Assembly: GCA_003993805.1 (NCBI GenBank)
Contig: RSEF01000002.1
Span: 711,416 to 775,415 of the forward strand
From: Himantopus leucocephalus
Lineage: Eukaryota > Chordata > Aves > Charadriiformes > Recurvirostridae
Reading direction: 5' to 3'
Length of the DNA: 64,000 nt
Below the pieces are notes generated by a model. That model searched no databases, was not told the origin of the DNA, and saw only the letters and a list, made by a program, of their open reading frames with translations. This document shows, in pieces, positions 49,021 through 60,803 of this stretch. Every line of letters starts with the position of its first letter. Position 1 is the first letter of the stretch. The translations under genes and the position numbers were made by a program.

Positions 49021-50093
49021 GATGTTGCCAGGTTACGAGAGGGGTTTATTCTATTCCTCTGCTTGAAATTCTTGTCTAGGGGCTGTGAATTTTCTGGCAA
49101 GACTGCAAACGGAAGAGAATCAGATCTGAAACAAATAAATGAATTTCTGCCCTCAACCAGTACTAAAGACAGGCACAGAAGAGACACTGCATCAGCCGGC
49201 AGTGAAGAGCAAGGCGTGGAGATCGCACGGCCTTTGGCACAGGGGGATGATGGCAACAACCTCCGCTGGTGTTTGGGGTGACCCCAATCCACGCGCTGCT
49301 GTGCGGCGGCAGCCGTAGGAATCACAGACATTTGGGGAGGGTGGGCGTTATCAGTTGCCCCTCAGAAGGAACACACCAAGCGAAGCGCTGTGGCCTTATT
49401 CAGGGCCCAAACTGCTGCTGAGGTTCTGCCCGACTCGAACTGAGGGCACACGTCACCGAGAGCGACACCGCCACGCGTGCGGTGGGCCCAGCAGCCCGCT
49501 GTAGTGGGTAGTCGGTTAACAGTTGGGCTCGATCTTAGGGGTCTTTTCCACCCTAAATGACTCTGCCATTCCACGCGTCAGCACGCCCGGCAAGGCGGCA
49601 CTGGGCCTGCAGCTGCCATTTTCCTTTTGCTCCCCAAAGCACACCTTATGTCGGCGCCCATCTTGTGGGCCCTTCCCCCGCTCCTCTCCCTTCGGGGGCC
49701 GCGCTCACTGCCGGCTCCGGCCCGCGCTGCTGCTCCCGCTCCTCGCGGGGACCGGCGCCGCCGCCCTCACCGCCCGAGATGGCACCGGCCGGCACCTCCC
49801 GGCCCGCGCCCGCCCGCCCCGGCCCCGGGCAGAGCCGCCCGCGCCCGCCGCGGCCCCGCCCGCCCCGCGGAGCGCCCCGCGCACGGGAGGGCCGCCCGCC
49901 CGCACACCCGGCGCGGCGGAGCGGGAAGGGGCCGGCGGGGCGCGGCTGCAGGCGGCGGCGGGGCGCGGAGTCCCCCCTCGCGTCCCCCCGCGCTCCTCCG
50001 CCAGCACCATCGGCACCGAATGGCAACGGCGCGCCGGGCACGGGCAGGGCGTGCGCCAGCCGCGGTCCCGGGCGCGCCGCGGGCGGGCGGAGG

Positions 50094-50152
50094 GTCGGGC
50101 CGGGCCGGGCCGGGCCGCACGCCCCGGGCCGGGCCGGGCCGGGCCGAACCGA
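50094..50152 (+). repeat. GGGCC tandem repeats in the CpG island
   Basis: Two blocks of the pentamer GGGCC/CGGGC occur (GTCGGGCCGGGCCGGGCC and CCGGGCCGGGCCGGGCC), separated by GCACGCCCC. The pattern provides several G3 tracts on either strand. Confidence 0.85.
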
Positions 50153-50658
50153 GCCGCCGCAGGTCCCCGCGGGCCCCGGGCGCGGCGGCGCGCATGCCCG
50201 GCGCGGCTCCCGTGAAGGTCAGCCGCGGCCTAGCGGGGGACGCGCGGGCGGGGACGGCCGGACGCGCGTGAGGGAGCGGCCTTAACCCCTTCCGCGCCGC
50301 GCCCGCCCGCACCGGGGCCCGGCCCGCCCGGCCCGGAGAGCCGCGGGGCTCGGGGGGAGAGCCGGGGCCGCGGCGGGGGCAGGCGGCGGCGCTGCGGGGG
50401 CCGGCGGAGGGGGCGCGGTGTCGGCGGGCCCCGCGGGCCGCGGGAGGGAGACAAGGCAGAATCGGGCCCCCCCGCGGGCGCGTCGCGATTCCCGCCGCGG
50501 CACATCCGCTCGCCGGCGGCAGCCCGAGAAGGCGGCGAGCGGCGCCGAGCCCGCGGTGGCCGCGGAGCCGGGGGTGGCCCGGCCCCGGGCGGTCGGGGGG
50601 CTGCGGGCGTCCGCGGCCTTGTGGCGGGGCGCAGGGAAAGGCACCGGCCGCGGCCGCC

Positions 50659-50688
50659 CCCGCCCCGTCCCCGTCCCCGTCCCCATCT
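50659..50688 (-). repeat. GGGGAC tandem repeat, G-quadruplex candidate
   Basis: The plus strand has CCCCCGCCCCG followed by TCCCCGTCCCCGTCCCC. The minus strand therefore carries five or more G4 tracts spaced by one or two bases, a textbook G-quadruplex motif on the SMARCD3 sense strand. Confidence 0.8.
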
Positions 50689-50760
50689 GGGGCCCTGGCG
50701 GCACTCTGGAGCGGGGGAGGTGTGGTGGAGTGGTGATGAATCTCCATTCCACACCGGGCA

Positions 50761-51724
50761 GCGTGAGTTGTGTTTGTCTGGATGCCCTTAACAGGCATTA
50801 TATAAAGAGATTTCCTCAAAAGAACATCAAATTACAAGGTCAGCCGCCTGAAAATTAAGGAAGGGCAGACTCACTATAGCCATAGACTGAATGAGTAAAA
50901 GTCAAAAAAAACCATCACGTAATAATAAAACTCAGCTCTTAGTATAATTGTAGTTCTCCAAGAACTTTAGAAAATAAACCAGTAGAAGCCGCTCTTTTGT
51001 TTTGCAAATGGAACATACGGTACAAATGGATGGAAGTGACTCTCCCGACATCACCGAGGTGACCATGAAACCCGTTCCCCACGATTCCTCCCCTGCCACA
51101 ACTGTCAAGGAAAACCACTGTTCTTGTGCATTTGCAGAAAAGGGCGAAGGATACAGTACAAGAATGTCTCCTCCCAAATTAAGAGAAAAATCATATAATT
51201 TTATTTGAAATTGTTTCTTTTTCTATCTTCCCTACATGTTTTTTCATGAAAGTATAGGAAATAAGTGTGGTGTCCTTTTAAGAAGTGCCTGGTTCAACCC
51301 AAGTCTTCCCGACTGATGTTCCTGCTCCAGCAGATGCAGTGTGGGGACGCGCTCCATCACGCTTGTGTTCCTTCACTAGCTCCTGGAGGCCGAGCACGCC
51401 CCGGGGCCTCCCTTCGTGCCTCCACTGCTCCACTTCAAGCCCGCTTTACGCTATGTTCCTAGCCCGTTTTATTTCAAGGAAAGGCTGACGCTCTTCACCC
51501 TTACCTCTCGGGGCTCTGAGGCACAGGCGCCTTTTATCCCACAGGTTTGTGTGCTTCGGGTTTACTTCTGTGCGATCTTTCAAGCCTTTAAGATTGTTAA
51601 ACTAAGATGGTCACGCTAGAAAAGATGTGAACCAAGTTGTTGTTTTGGGGAGATATGTTTGCAGCTGCTTTCCATTTTTTGATCCGCAGATGATTAACCA
51701 AGTACCTGAAGGTGCTGGTCGCCT
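50761..51724. other. Flanking DNA right of the CpG island, no feature identified
   Basis: CpG density falls sharply after 50,760. Short open frames exist (for example 51,002-51,208 on the plus strand), but they lack family features and splice context, so I make no gene call. Confidence 0.6.
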
Positions 51725-52260
51725 TAAAGAGGCATGGTTTCTCTCATCCAGTTTTCATTTAAGTCAGCAGCGCTGTGTTCACTGAAACTTAAAATATTCT
51801 CAGCAGTTTGGGAACTGATGCAATATGGCACAGAAAACGTACTGAAAAACAGACAGAAAATATCCCAAGACCACTCATTCCTGAGTTCAGAATTATTCAA
51901 TATTCTCATTAACAATACGGATAATGAACTAGAGAACATGCTTATTAAATTTCCTAGCAACATATGGTTTGGAGAGGTTACAGGTATGCTAGGAGAGATG
52001 ATTAAAATTAAAATCCTGAGAAGCTGGAGATGGGGTTTGAAAAAACAGGACATAATTTAATCGGCAATAGTGCAAGGTTTCACATCAAGATAGAAATCAA
52101 CAACTATGTAAACAGCAGATGGAGAACAACTGGCTGAAGAATATTATATTTTTTTCCAGAAAAAAATCTTTGGGGATATAATAGATCATAAACTGAATGT
52201 GCGTTAACACTACTACACAGACACAAAATAAGCAGACAAAAAAACCGCAGAACACAACTG
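51725..52260 (+). mobile_element. Ancient CR1 LINE remnant
   Basis: Sense-order boxes of the old amniote CR1 lineage are present: TTATTCAATATTCTCATTAA, GATAATGAACTAGAGAACAT, GCTTATTAAATTTCC, GAGAACAACTGGCTGAAGAA and GGGGATATAATAGATCATAA. They correspond to the RT region, with the DD-containing block decayed (KFPSN in the remnant frame). Confidence 0.75.
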
Positions 52261-52679
52261 AATGCTGCCCCACTTCCCTCATCCCCTTGGTGGCAGCATA
52301 AGCAGTGACGACAACACTCTAGATTCTTCCTTTCCCCCTCCGCATTTTGTCCCTGCTTCTTCCCCTTCCCTTGTCCTCTCCAGGGCACACGCGGTCCCAG
52401 CTCAACGTCTCCCTGAGGCTGCAGAATTAAATGTTGCCAGTATTGCTGTGGAACCCTTCCAAAGTAATCCTTCTGTTGTGGTATGAATTGTTAATGTCTC
52501 AACCAGACTCTCCTTTGCAGTTTGGGGCTCGGTGCATCAAAGAAAAGATGTGTGGGAGAAATCAAGATGGTTCAGGGGAGAACAGTAACTGTGAGAAGAT
52601 CTGTAAAGCCCAAAAAGAGAAAAATAACAGTGTTCCCTGCTGCAAATACAGGGAAGAGCTGCTCGCCACACACACAGTA

Positions 52680-52925
52680 TAAGAAATAATGGACTGAAAT
52701 TTCTCCCAGCAAGATTTACATTAGACGTTAAGGAAGAGTACAGCAGTAAAAGCAGAGATGTTCTGGGATAGTTTGTGCAGCGAGGATGGGAACCTCCATC
52801 ACCGAAGGTCTTCCAAGAACAGGTTAGACAAGCATCTGTCCAGAGGGACATAGGTGGTGGGGTAGATTCTGACTTGGGTCCGGATAAGGGACTAGCTGAT
52901 TTCCAGAGGTTCCTTTTACCTTATT
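52680..52925 (+). mobile_element. Ancient CR1 LINE 3' end
   Basis: AATAATGGACTGAAATTTCT, GGGAACCTCCATCACCGAAG, GGTTAGACAAGCATCTGTCC and TGATTTCCAGAGGTTCCTTT follow the order of the old CR1 3' region. It may be the tail of the remnant at 51,725-52,260, with unrelated or highly decayed DNA between. Confidence 0.75.
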
Positions 52926-54239
52926 TCCCTACGGAAACAGTATGGAATTTCATAAGACAGATAAGGCTTTTTTCTATCCAGAGTGGTTTCCCCGACAGAT
53001 TCCACAGATGTGATGCAGACAAGTTTAAGCTGATAAAAAAAGAGACCCTTCACTTTTTTGGGGGGGGGGGAATACCCATCTCATTGCTACAGTGGTGCAG
53101 GAATAAGTAATCTGCATATGCAGATCGCTGTCAGTTATCCTGTGAGACTTCCTAAGTATCATATAGCTTTTATACTGTGGCTTTTTGCTCTCTCCTTGAC
53201 GCACATATCTTCAACTACCATCTTGCATCACTGTCTCATAGACCTACCTTTTTATGTTAGGCCTTTCCACTAACACTTTTTAAAATCTATCTGCAATGAA
53301 GAAATACCATCAGCAATTGTAGCACACATAAAGGAAGAAAAAATACTTTATTTAAAGGCAAAAAAGAATAAATGAAGGCAAAGAACATTATTTTGCAGAG
53401 GTAGGGAGATAATTGCAAACTTACCTCCTGATTATTTTAAAAGCAAAAAATCAAAGGCAACAGCAGGGATGCCAAAAGATGGAGAAAAAGATACGTAATA
53501 CTGTAGGATGCAAATAACAAGTCATCAGAGTTACCACGATACCAACCATACCTATATTTGACCCAACTCGGCACAATTCTGTGCGACCTCATAGTAAGCC
53601 CTACTGTGCCTCTGCCTCCACTTTTCCATCCTCACCAAACGCATGTTCCGCAGCTTGTGCAGTCACGTCTGTGCACGCGGCTTCTCACAATTCTTAGCAA
53701 GGAAGCGGAGTGCTACAGGCAGCAGTCCACAATACCCATTTTCTAGCCAACGGCTGAAGTACAGCTGCAAAGGATGAGAAGTTAGGAGGAAGACTTTGGT
53801 CCTGGAAGGAGAATAGAGAAGATAGGAGATTGTGTTGGGAGTATGGATTTCTGCTTTTCCAAAGCGAAGGAAATAGAGGAATTCTTGGTGGGGAATCCTG
53901 GGGGAACAGAGAAGACGACCTATCAACAACTACCCCCAAACCTACTGCCCCTTAGTCCTAAATGTGTAAGTAACTTCATGATACTTGGTGATGAGAATGA
54001 TGGTCTTGGGGTGTGTTTGGTAAGAGCCTCATAAAGGATTCACCTGACAGAACACAGACTGGGGAACCACTGGGTCAGCAGGTCCACTGTTGTATCACCA
54101 ATAGCAACCGTGTCACACGTAACCCCTTCAGACACAAATGTATTGCACGGTACTTTAAGTCTTGGTATTCCTGTGGGAGAGCTGCTAAAACACCGAGTCC
54201 TTTGAATGACTGACTATGTTCTTTTAGTGTATCTGGCTG
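52926..54239. other. Flanking DNA, no feature identified
   Basis: This is AT-leaning unique-looking sequence with a G run at about 53,059-53,070. No coding exon, RNA gene or clear repeat is visible. Confidence 0.6.
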
Positions 54240-55290
54240 TTCCCATTTATTCTTTCACCGTCATTGCCCTTAATGGTTCTTCTTTGTGTCTAATGTTTAT
54301 GCTTTGAAGCATTTATACATAGCAGTCATACCCACACTCACTCCTCTTTTTTGTCAGACTAAACAAATGAAACTGTTACTTGGTGTCTTAAAACTAAATG
54401 CCCACTCTCATCATTGCATCAGCCTTCTCCACGTCAGTCACAGTTAACCGGTCTAGAACAAGGGCAAACACAACGGCATCCACGGTCTCCAGAAGGCCCC
54501 GGACTCGTGTGGCATTCGTACTTCTCACCAGCAGAAATCTCAGCCAAACTTTGCCAGGTTCACAAACGCCTTCCACAGTATTATGACGGCGATAACCCCA
54601 CATTCTCCTGCAAGCGGACTAACGTACTGGGCTGGTTCTCCTAAATCACTGCCATTAGATAAGCCTCCAGCTTACAGTGCTGATTCCTGGTACATGTCCC
54701 CAGGTGCATGACTGTGCACTATCCTGTCATCAGATATCGTCTGGTTTCTATTTGTGTAGTCTTCAGAATCAACCAGTTCTTTCTGTGTAACTTACTCTCT
54801 TCTGCTTCAACGATCCCTGTCTATTTTGCATCATCAACAAATTTAATTACTCCACTTCCTATTTTTGTGCCATGGGCATTACTGAAAATATTAAATGACA
54901 TCAATTCCAAGGCAAATCCTGAAGAAACTGCAATGTCTTTTGTGTGTTCTTTACTGAGCTCCTTGCCTACCTTGCAATTCTTCTGTTATGTCTTCTGAGT
55001 CCCAGCTGAATTTTCACATAGCACTGTATCAAAGGCTTCACTCAACTCTAGTTAACTAAGACATACACTGTTTCCTCTGTGTAGAAAATCAGCTATCCAA
55101 GAAAGAGTAGGTTAGTAAACTTAACGCTGCTTTGTTATCCCATCTACCATCTACACCCTCCTTACACTTGGTTATCTTCTCTTTCAAAAAACATTCCTGA
55201 GCCTTGCACAGGCTTAGGATCAGACTAACGCAACTGCCTAGAGTATTCCTGACCTTCTGTATTATAGGAAAACCAACAGGATTTCCTGTT
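54240..55290 (-). mobile_element. Ancient CR1/L3-like LINE remnant
   Basis: The plus strand carries GCATCATCAACAAATTTAAT, TTGTGCCATGGGCATTACTG, AAATATTAAATGACATCAAT, ATAGCACTGTATCAAAGGCT and AAAATCAGCTATCCAAGAAA. Reversed, these are the RT-region blocks of an old CR1-type LINE (substrate-binding and catalytic stretches). It is heavily decayed. Confidence 0.68.
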
Positions 55291-58200
55291 CCTTTATCAG
55301 GAAAAAGATATTTTTTAAAGCTCATTCTGATTAATATTAATAATGCTAGGAATCATACCCTGTTCTCACTGAAAATCATTTGAAAAGTATCTATAGTTCA
55401 AGCAAATCAGCAATAAGTAAATACTGACTGAAGGATGTATTAATATGCAAAGCTACGTAAGAACTGAGAAACAGTCTTAGAAAGCACTAGGAGACTGGGG
55501 AAAGCACATAACCAAAGAAGGAAAACAAAGCAATCTTGGCATAGACTGCCTAATAAATCCACCTCCCGTTTCAACTAAACCACTAGAACAATTAATAGGT
55601 GAATACAACAACAACAGACTCAGAGCACAATGGAAGAACTGAGAGCAACAAGTAATATTGGGGATTGTAAAAAAAACCACTCATTGCCAGACAAGCCCAA
55701 GTGTCTTTTTAAGTTATTTTATTTTGCAGAATAATTACAACAATTACAAACAGATTAACCCAAAAAAGTCAAAATTAATCTCAAATAATTACAGCAAAAA
55801 TCAATGACTTTGGAAAATGGCAGCCAGTGGGAAATGGCAGATGTAACTTAAATGCAATGTAGTGAAATATCATTATATGCCTGAAATTCTTAACATGAAC
55901 ATAATTTGTATGTAATTGCCAGGAAAAATAAAAATTGCTGAAAGGTTATAGACAAAAGGTTATAAACAAATGATAAAAAAAAGTGGAAGGGAAGTGACTG
56001 CTAAGGACTTCAAGGATGGTTGTTATATCCTGATTGTTTTACCATCTTCAAAGATCTAAAAGATGGAACTAAAAGACACGTCGATTAAATCCTCAAATGA
56101 GAAGGTTTTAGAAAAGTTTCACAGCCAGTCAAGACAGGATAAAAAGAATCAAATAAACATAAAATGTTAGACAGAAGATTTAGGCTGGAAAAAACTCAAG
56201 CAGGCGCTGGAAGAGAAATCCTGCGGTGGAAGAACTGCGCTACGTCTGCAGCAGCAGGTAGGATGGTTTTCTGATCTTTTCGGTGTTCATGCGCCTAGTA
56301 CCTAAACACAGACATGAAATCACAGGAACATGGAGATGCCAGGCACAGCAACTCCTGGCACAGAGACGCGACTGCAGGCTTTCCACTGAGGCTCTTCTTG
56401 AGCAACTGAGCGTTGCAGACGTGGAAGGCATCTGGCTGCAGCACAGCGCAGTGGTTTGTCTCCTTGTCCCTCTCACCAGAGCACAGGCACTGCACTGGCA
56501 GGTCACAGCTCGGAGCAACAAACCACGCTTGGCAGCGGGGTCACGAAGTGGTAAAGCGCGCACGGTAACACACTGCACGTGCTCCCGGATAAAAAGCACG
56601 GCTAAATGACAAGGCACGTGAATGGTGGCACAAGCTGCTTGTTAAACGGGCTTCAAAACATACGTAGAAGAAACATGAACAGAAGAAACATGAGCTAGAT
56701 CATTATGGCATTCAGCGCTTTGCAAAATAAACAGAATTTACAGTGGTAAAACTCAAAGAGCAGCGGGGTGTGTTTGTGCGTGGATGTGAACTGCGAGAGG
56801 GAGAAGAGTTACGTGTTGCACCCTATGCTGTTATCTGTCACATCCACAATTCTTCCCATTCTTGGTACTCAGTTGTTTCTAGGGCCTGAGAGTACTCAGA
56901 GCTACAGATAAAAATGATGTGGTCTCTGGCCTTTACAGTTTACAAATTAGTTAACAGATGGAAATAGACAGAGCGCACTGGAACAGAGAGCAGCGCTCGT
57001 CCTGACGGGCAGCGCGCTCGGCACACCAGCTGTCGGGCTGCGCTGGTTTTGAATAGCCACCAAATTCCTGCGCCGCGCACCCCATCCTTGGCACCTGTTT
57101 TCTGATCAGTTTATACCCAGCCTGCAACTTGAAGCCACAGAAGCAACGTACCAGAGGGGGATCTGGACTACGCTGTTCTCTTGTGGGAAGTCAGTATGCT
57201 TCATTCTTCAAAGAGATTCCCTAGCGCTCAGATGCTACGACCAAGCCAGTACATGTACATGTGATACCCCAACACTGACTGTTAATTATAGATATGATGC
57301 CAAATAATAAGACATAAATCTCTGCTAAGGTTAGAGAGAGAAAGGCTTTCTAAATTGTTAGTTATAAGCTTGAGATACCAAGAAAATTAGAAAAGGATTT
57401 CTTTAAATTCCTTTAGTAAGATCTTGGTTATTAATCTGGAGTAGGAAATTCACCTAGTCTAAACAAGCATAAAACAAATTTTAAAAGTTATTGAAAAGTT
57501 TATGTAATGGAAGGTCAGTCCCTAATATTCCAACCATAAGAAATACAGGGAGCAGAATACTGGAGGAAAAAAATTCCAACACAGAAAAAAGCTGCTCCTA
57601 TTTTTGCTCTTGAGAAAAGCTGCTTTTGTCTCTAACATAACTGATTCCTTTCCTACTGCATCTGATCTATCACAACTCTTCTACCTAGCTGATTTTGTCT
57701 TAACAGTTACCCTTTTTTTTTTCAGTTTCTCCACCTCCTTCTGCTCTTTGAGTCAATCCTTCCTTTCCCCAGTCAAACTCCTGTCATTGCATATCTCACC
57801 ACTGCAATTCTGTCTTTTCTAAACTTGGCAAATACTTTCTTTACTCTGATTAAATCCAGAATGCTGCTGGCAAAAATTTGCTCTGAAACTGTCTAAAATA
57901 GCAAATACAGAAGTAAGAAAGTGCCCACTTCTGCATCCCCCTGTCTTACCCATTTGCTGATTTTACCGCACCCTATGACAGCTTTGCCGTGCGTTCATCA
58001 CACAACTTAACTCCAGGACGCCTTGCCTCTTCCATGGTGCTGCAAGAAGTCAACAATCGCAATTCCTCAGGAGAAGTAATTTAATCACCCAGCTGCAGGC
58101 CTACACCCCTCTCCTTGTTATGTCCTTATTTTAAGACTTAGCATTGTTCTTCCCTATTTCCCCCTTTATATCTTAACTCCACGTATCTATCAAAGGACCA

Positions 58201-58689
58201 ATTCTGTGAACCCTCTCGCATGCTTATGGGACACGGTTCTCTGACATTTCAAACCAGACAAAGCCCTGAAGAATACCTTCAGAAAACGACTGTTCTGTCT
58301 GGCAGCTGGTGAAGAACGGACCACATACAACTCACAGAGTTAGCAGTCTTTCAGCTTCTGATCCTGTTGCAGTCTCCCAAAATAACAATGGTTAGGATCC
58401 TTCCTGCAGCAAAGCACGCAAGAGAGCAGGAATCAGTCAAACGCTCTTTCAGTCATTTGCTTTTGGCTAGAGGACAGAAGACACGCTCTTAAGACTTGCG
58501 AAGATGTGACGTATTCTCTTGATTCCTATAGCAACAGCCTAGACAGATAGCCCACCTCCCTCTCCTCGCAGAAAGCTGCACCGTCACCTACACACTGTCA
58601 GTGCCGCTCTCTCTGTTCCCTCTCCCATCCTAAACACGCACTGAGTTCTAAGGTAGCTGACAACGGGCACAACTGGAGCACTGGGACGG
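55291..58689. other. Flanking DNA, no feature identified
   Basis: About 3.4 kb without a recognisable gene or repeat. A modest GC and CpG rise occurs at 56,960-57,090. The open frames seen here are short and lack family features. Confidence 0.6.
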
Positions 58690-60803
58690 GTGGAAGGGCA
58701 GGCTGGGGAGTCGCCCTTCAGCGCTGGAGTGCACGGAGCTCCACCTCGGGATGAACGGTGAATGCGCTGAGAGCTTGGGGGTCAGAATTAGGAGGCAGAC
58801 CAACACAGGTGGCATTGTGGGAGGTGTCTGCCACAGACTACCTGCTTAGGAAGAAGTAGACGAGACCTCAGAGAACAGGAAAAATCCTCATGTTGACAGG
58901 CTCTGGTCCTCATGTGAGGCTGTAACCACCCCAGTCTGCTGAAGGGGTAACAGGGCAGAAGCAACCCAGGAGGCTTCTGGAGCACATTGACGATGAATTC
59001 CTAACACAGGCGACTGAGGAGCAGACGCAGAGAGGTGCTCTGCTGGACCTGATTCCTATAAACAAAGAAGAATTGGTCAGGAATGTGAAGGTCGGGGCAG
59101 CCTTGGCTGGACCATGAGATGGAGGAGTTCAGGAACGTGAGAGGATGGAGCAGGGCAGAGAACAGGGTAACAGCCCTGGACTTCAGAAGAGCAGACTTTG
59201 GCCTGTTCAGGCACCTGCAAGAATCCTATGAGTTATGCCTTTGGAAAGAAGAGGGTTCCAGGAAAGCTGGTTAATTTTCCAAGATCACCTCCTCCAAATT
59301 CAAGACTGGTTCATCCCAACAGGCAGGAAATCAAGCAAAAGCAGAAGACCTGCATGTTTGAACAAGGAGCTCCTGACTGAGCTCCAGCATTACAAGGAAG
59401 CATACAAGAGGTGCAAGCAGGGATGGGTGACCCAGAAGGAATAGAGAGACACTGTCCAAGCATGCAGGGATGTGATCAGGATAACAAAAGCCCACCTGGA
59501 GTTGAATCTGGTGAGGAACATGAAGGGCAGACAGAATGGCTTTTACATCAGCAGCAAAAGAAAGACATGGGAAAATGTGGGCTTACTGCTGAGTGGGGAA
59601 GGGGACTTGCTGAGAAAGGACACAGAAAATGTTGAAGTACTAGATACCTTCTCTGCCTCCTTCTTTACTGGCAAGATGGACTGTCAGGAATCCCAGGGTC
59701 CTGAGATCAGTAAGAAAGTCTGGAGCAAGGAAGACTTGCCCTTGGTGGAGGAAGATAAGGTTAGGAAACATCTCGACAACCATATGACCTGACAGGATAT
59801 ACCCACGAGTGCTACGGGAGCCAGCCAATGTTACCGTGAGACACCTCTCAATTATCTTTGAACACTCATGGAGATTGGGAGAGTTCTTGAGGAGTGGAAG
59901 AAAGCAAATGTCACCTCTATCTTCAAGAAGAGGAAGAAGAAGGAACTGGGAAAAAACAGGTAGTTCAGCCTCACCTCAGTCCTAGGGAGGGTAATGAAGC
60001 ATATCCTCCTGGAAACCATGTCCAACACACGAAGCACAAGAAGGTGACTGAGAGTATTCAGCATGAGTTTGTGACGGAGAAACTGTATGGATGACTGGCT
60101 GGAAATCACCTTTGCAGAAAAAGACTGAGGGGTCCTGGTGTGCAACAAATTGAAGATCATCCAGCAATGTTCCCTTGCAGCAAAGGCGGCCAACAACATC
60201 CTGAGCTACATTAGGAAGAACGTTACCAGTAGGTCAAGGGAGGTGATCCTTCTCCTCTACTTGCCACTGGTGAGACCACATCTGGAGTGCTGTGTTCAGT
60301 TCTGGGCTCCTCAGTACAAGAAATACATGGACATATGGGAGCGAGTGCTCACAAAGATGGTTAAGGGATTGAAGCATCGATCATAACGAGACAAGGCTGA
60401 GAGAGTTGGGATTTTTTTTAGCATGGAGATGAGAAGGTTCAGGGGGTATCTTATCAATGTGCGTAAATACCTGATGGCAGGGTGCAAATAAGACAGAGAC
60501 AGACTATTCTCAACAGCAGATGACAGGACCAAGGGCAATTAGCACAAAATGAAATACAGGAAATTTCATTCACACACAAATAAAGTTTTTTAGCGTGAAC
60601 AGGTTTACCGGTGAACAGGTTTTTTACTTAGAATAGGTTGCCCAGAGAGCAACTTAACTCTCCGTCCCTAAAGATATTCAAAACTTCACTGAACTTGGTA
60701 CTCCATCCACAACTTGCTCTAGCTGACCCGACTTCGACGAGGGAGGCTGGACCACATGATCTCCAGAGGTCCCTTTCAGCCTCAGCCATTCTATGATTCT
60801 ACT
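58690..60803 (+). mobile_element. Long CR1 LINE copy with decayed ORF2 and intact 3' tail
   Basis: The copy begins within the endonuclease region (GAGAGCTTGGGGGTCAGAAT, GGCATTGTGGGAGGTGTCTG) and continues through the linker (frames 59,198-59,792). It reaches the start of the reverse transcriptase (SIQHEFVTEKL at 60,050-60,085), then jumps to the DWLE-like block at 60,090 and on to [30 protein letters not shown] and the 3' UTR, ending CCATTCTATGATTCT at about 60,800. The catalytic core is missing. Stops in every frame show it is inactive. Confidence 0.94.

Larger units (their letters stand above)
49590..50760. promoter_or_regulatory. Strong CpG island, probable promoter
   Basis: Over about 1.1 kb the sequence is mostly G and C with very frequent CpG, and the long frames in it on both strands are by-products of that composition. 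It lies about 2-3 kb upstream of SMARCD3 exon 1. It could be the SMARCD3 promoter (with a non-coding first exon), a divergent promoter for a plus-strand transcript, or both. In mammals the next gene upstream is NUB1, pointing away, but I found no NUB1 coding exon in the window. Confidence 0.85.

Noticed and set aside
49523..50285. Long plus-strand frames (230 and 242 codons) in the CpG island
   Set aside because: Same compositional artefact; overlapping frames in several phases are open at once.
49767..50819. 350-codon open frame on the minus strand in the CpG island
   Set aside because: Its Ala/Arg/Pro/Gly composition follows from extreme GC content, similar long frames exist in the other phases and strand, and no domain or splice structure is visible.
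51002..51208. 68-codon plus-strand frame right of the CpG island
   Set aside because: No family resemblance, no Kozak support and no conserved splice context.
54057..54072. AGACTGGGGAACCACTG as a hAT right end
   Set aside because: No matching inverted end was found to the left and the similarity is short; likely chance.
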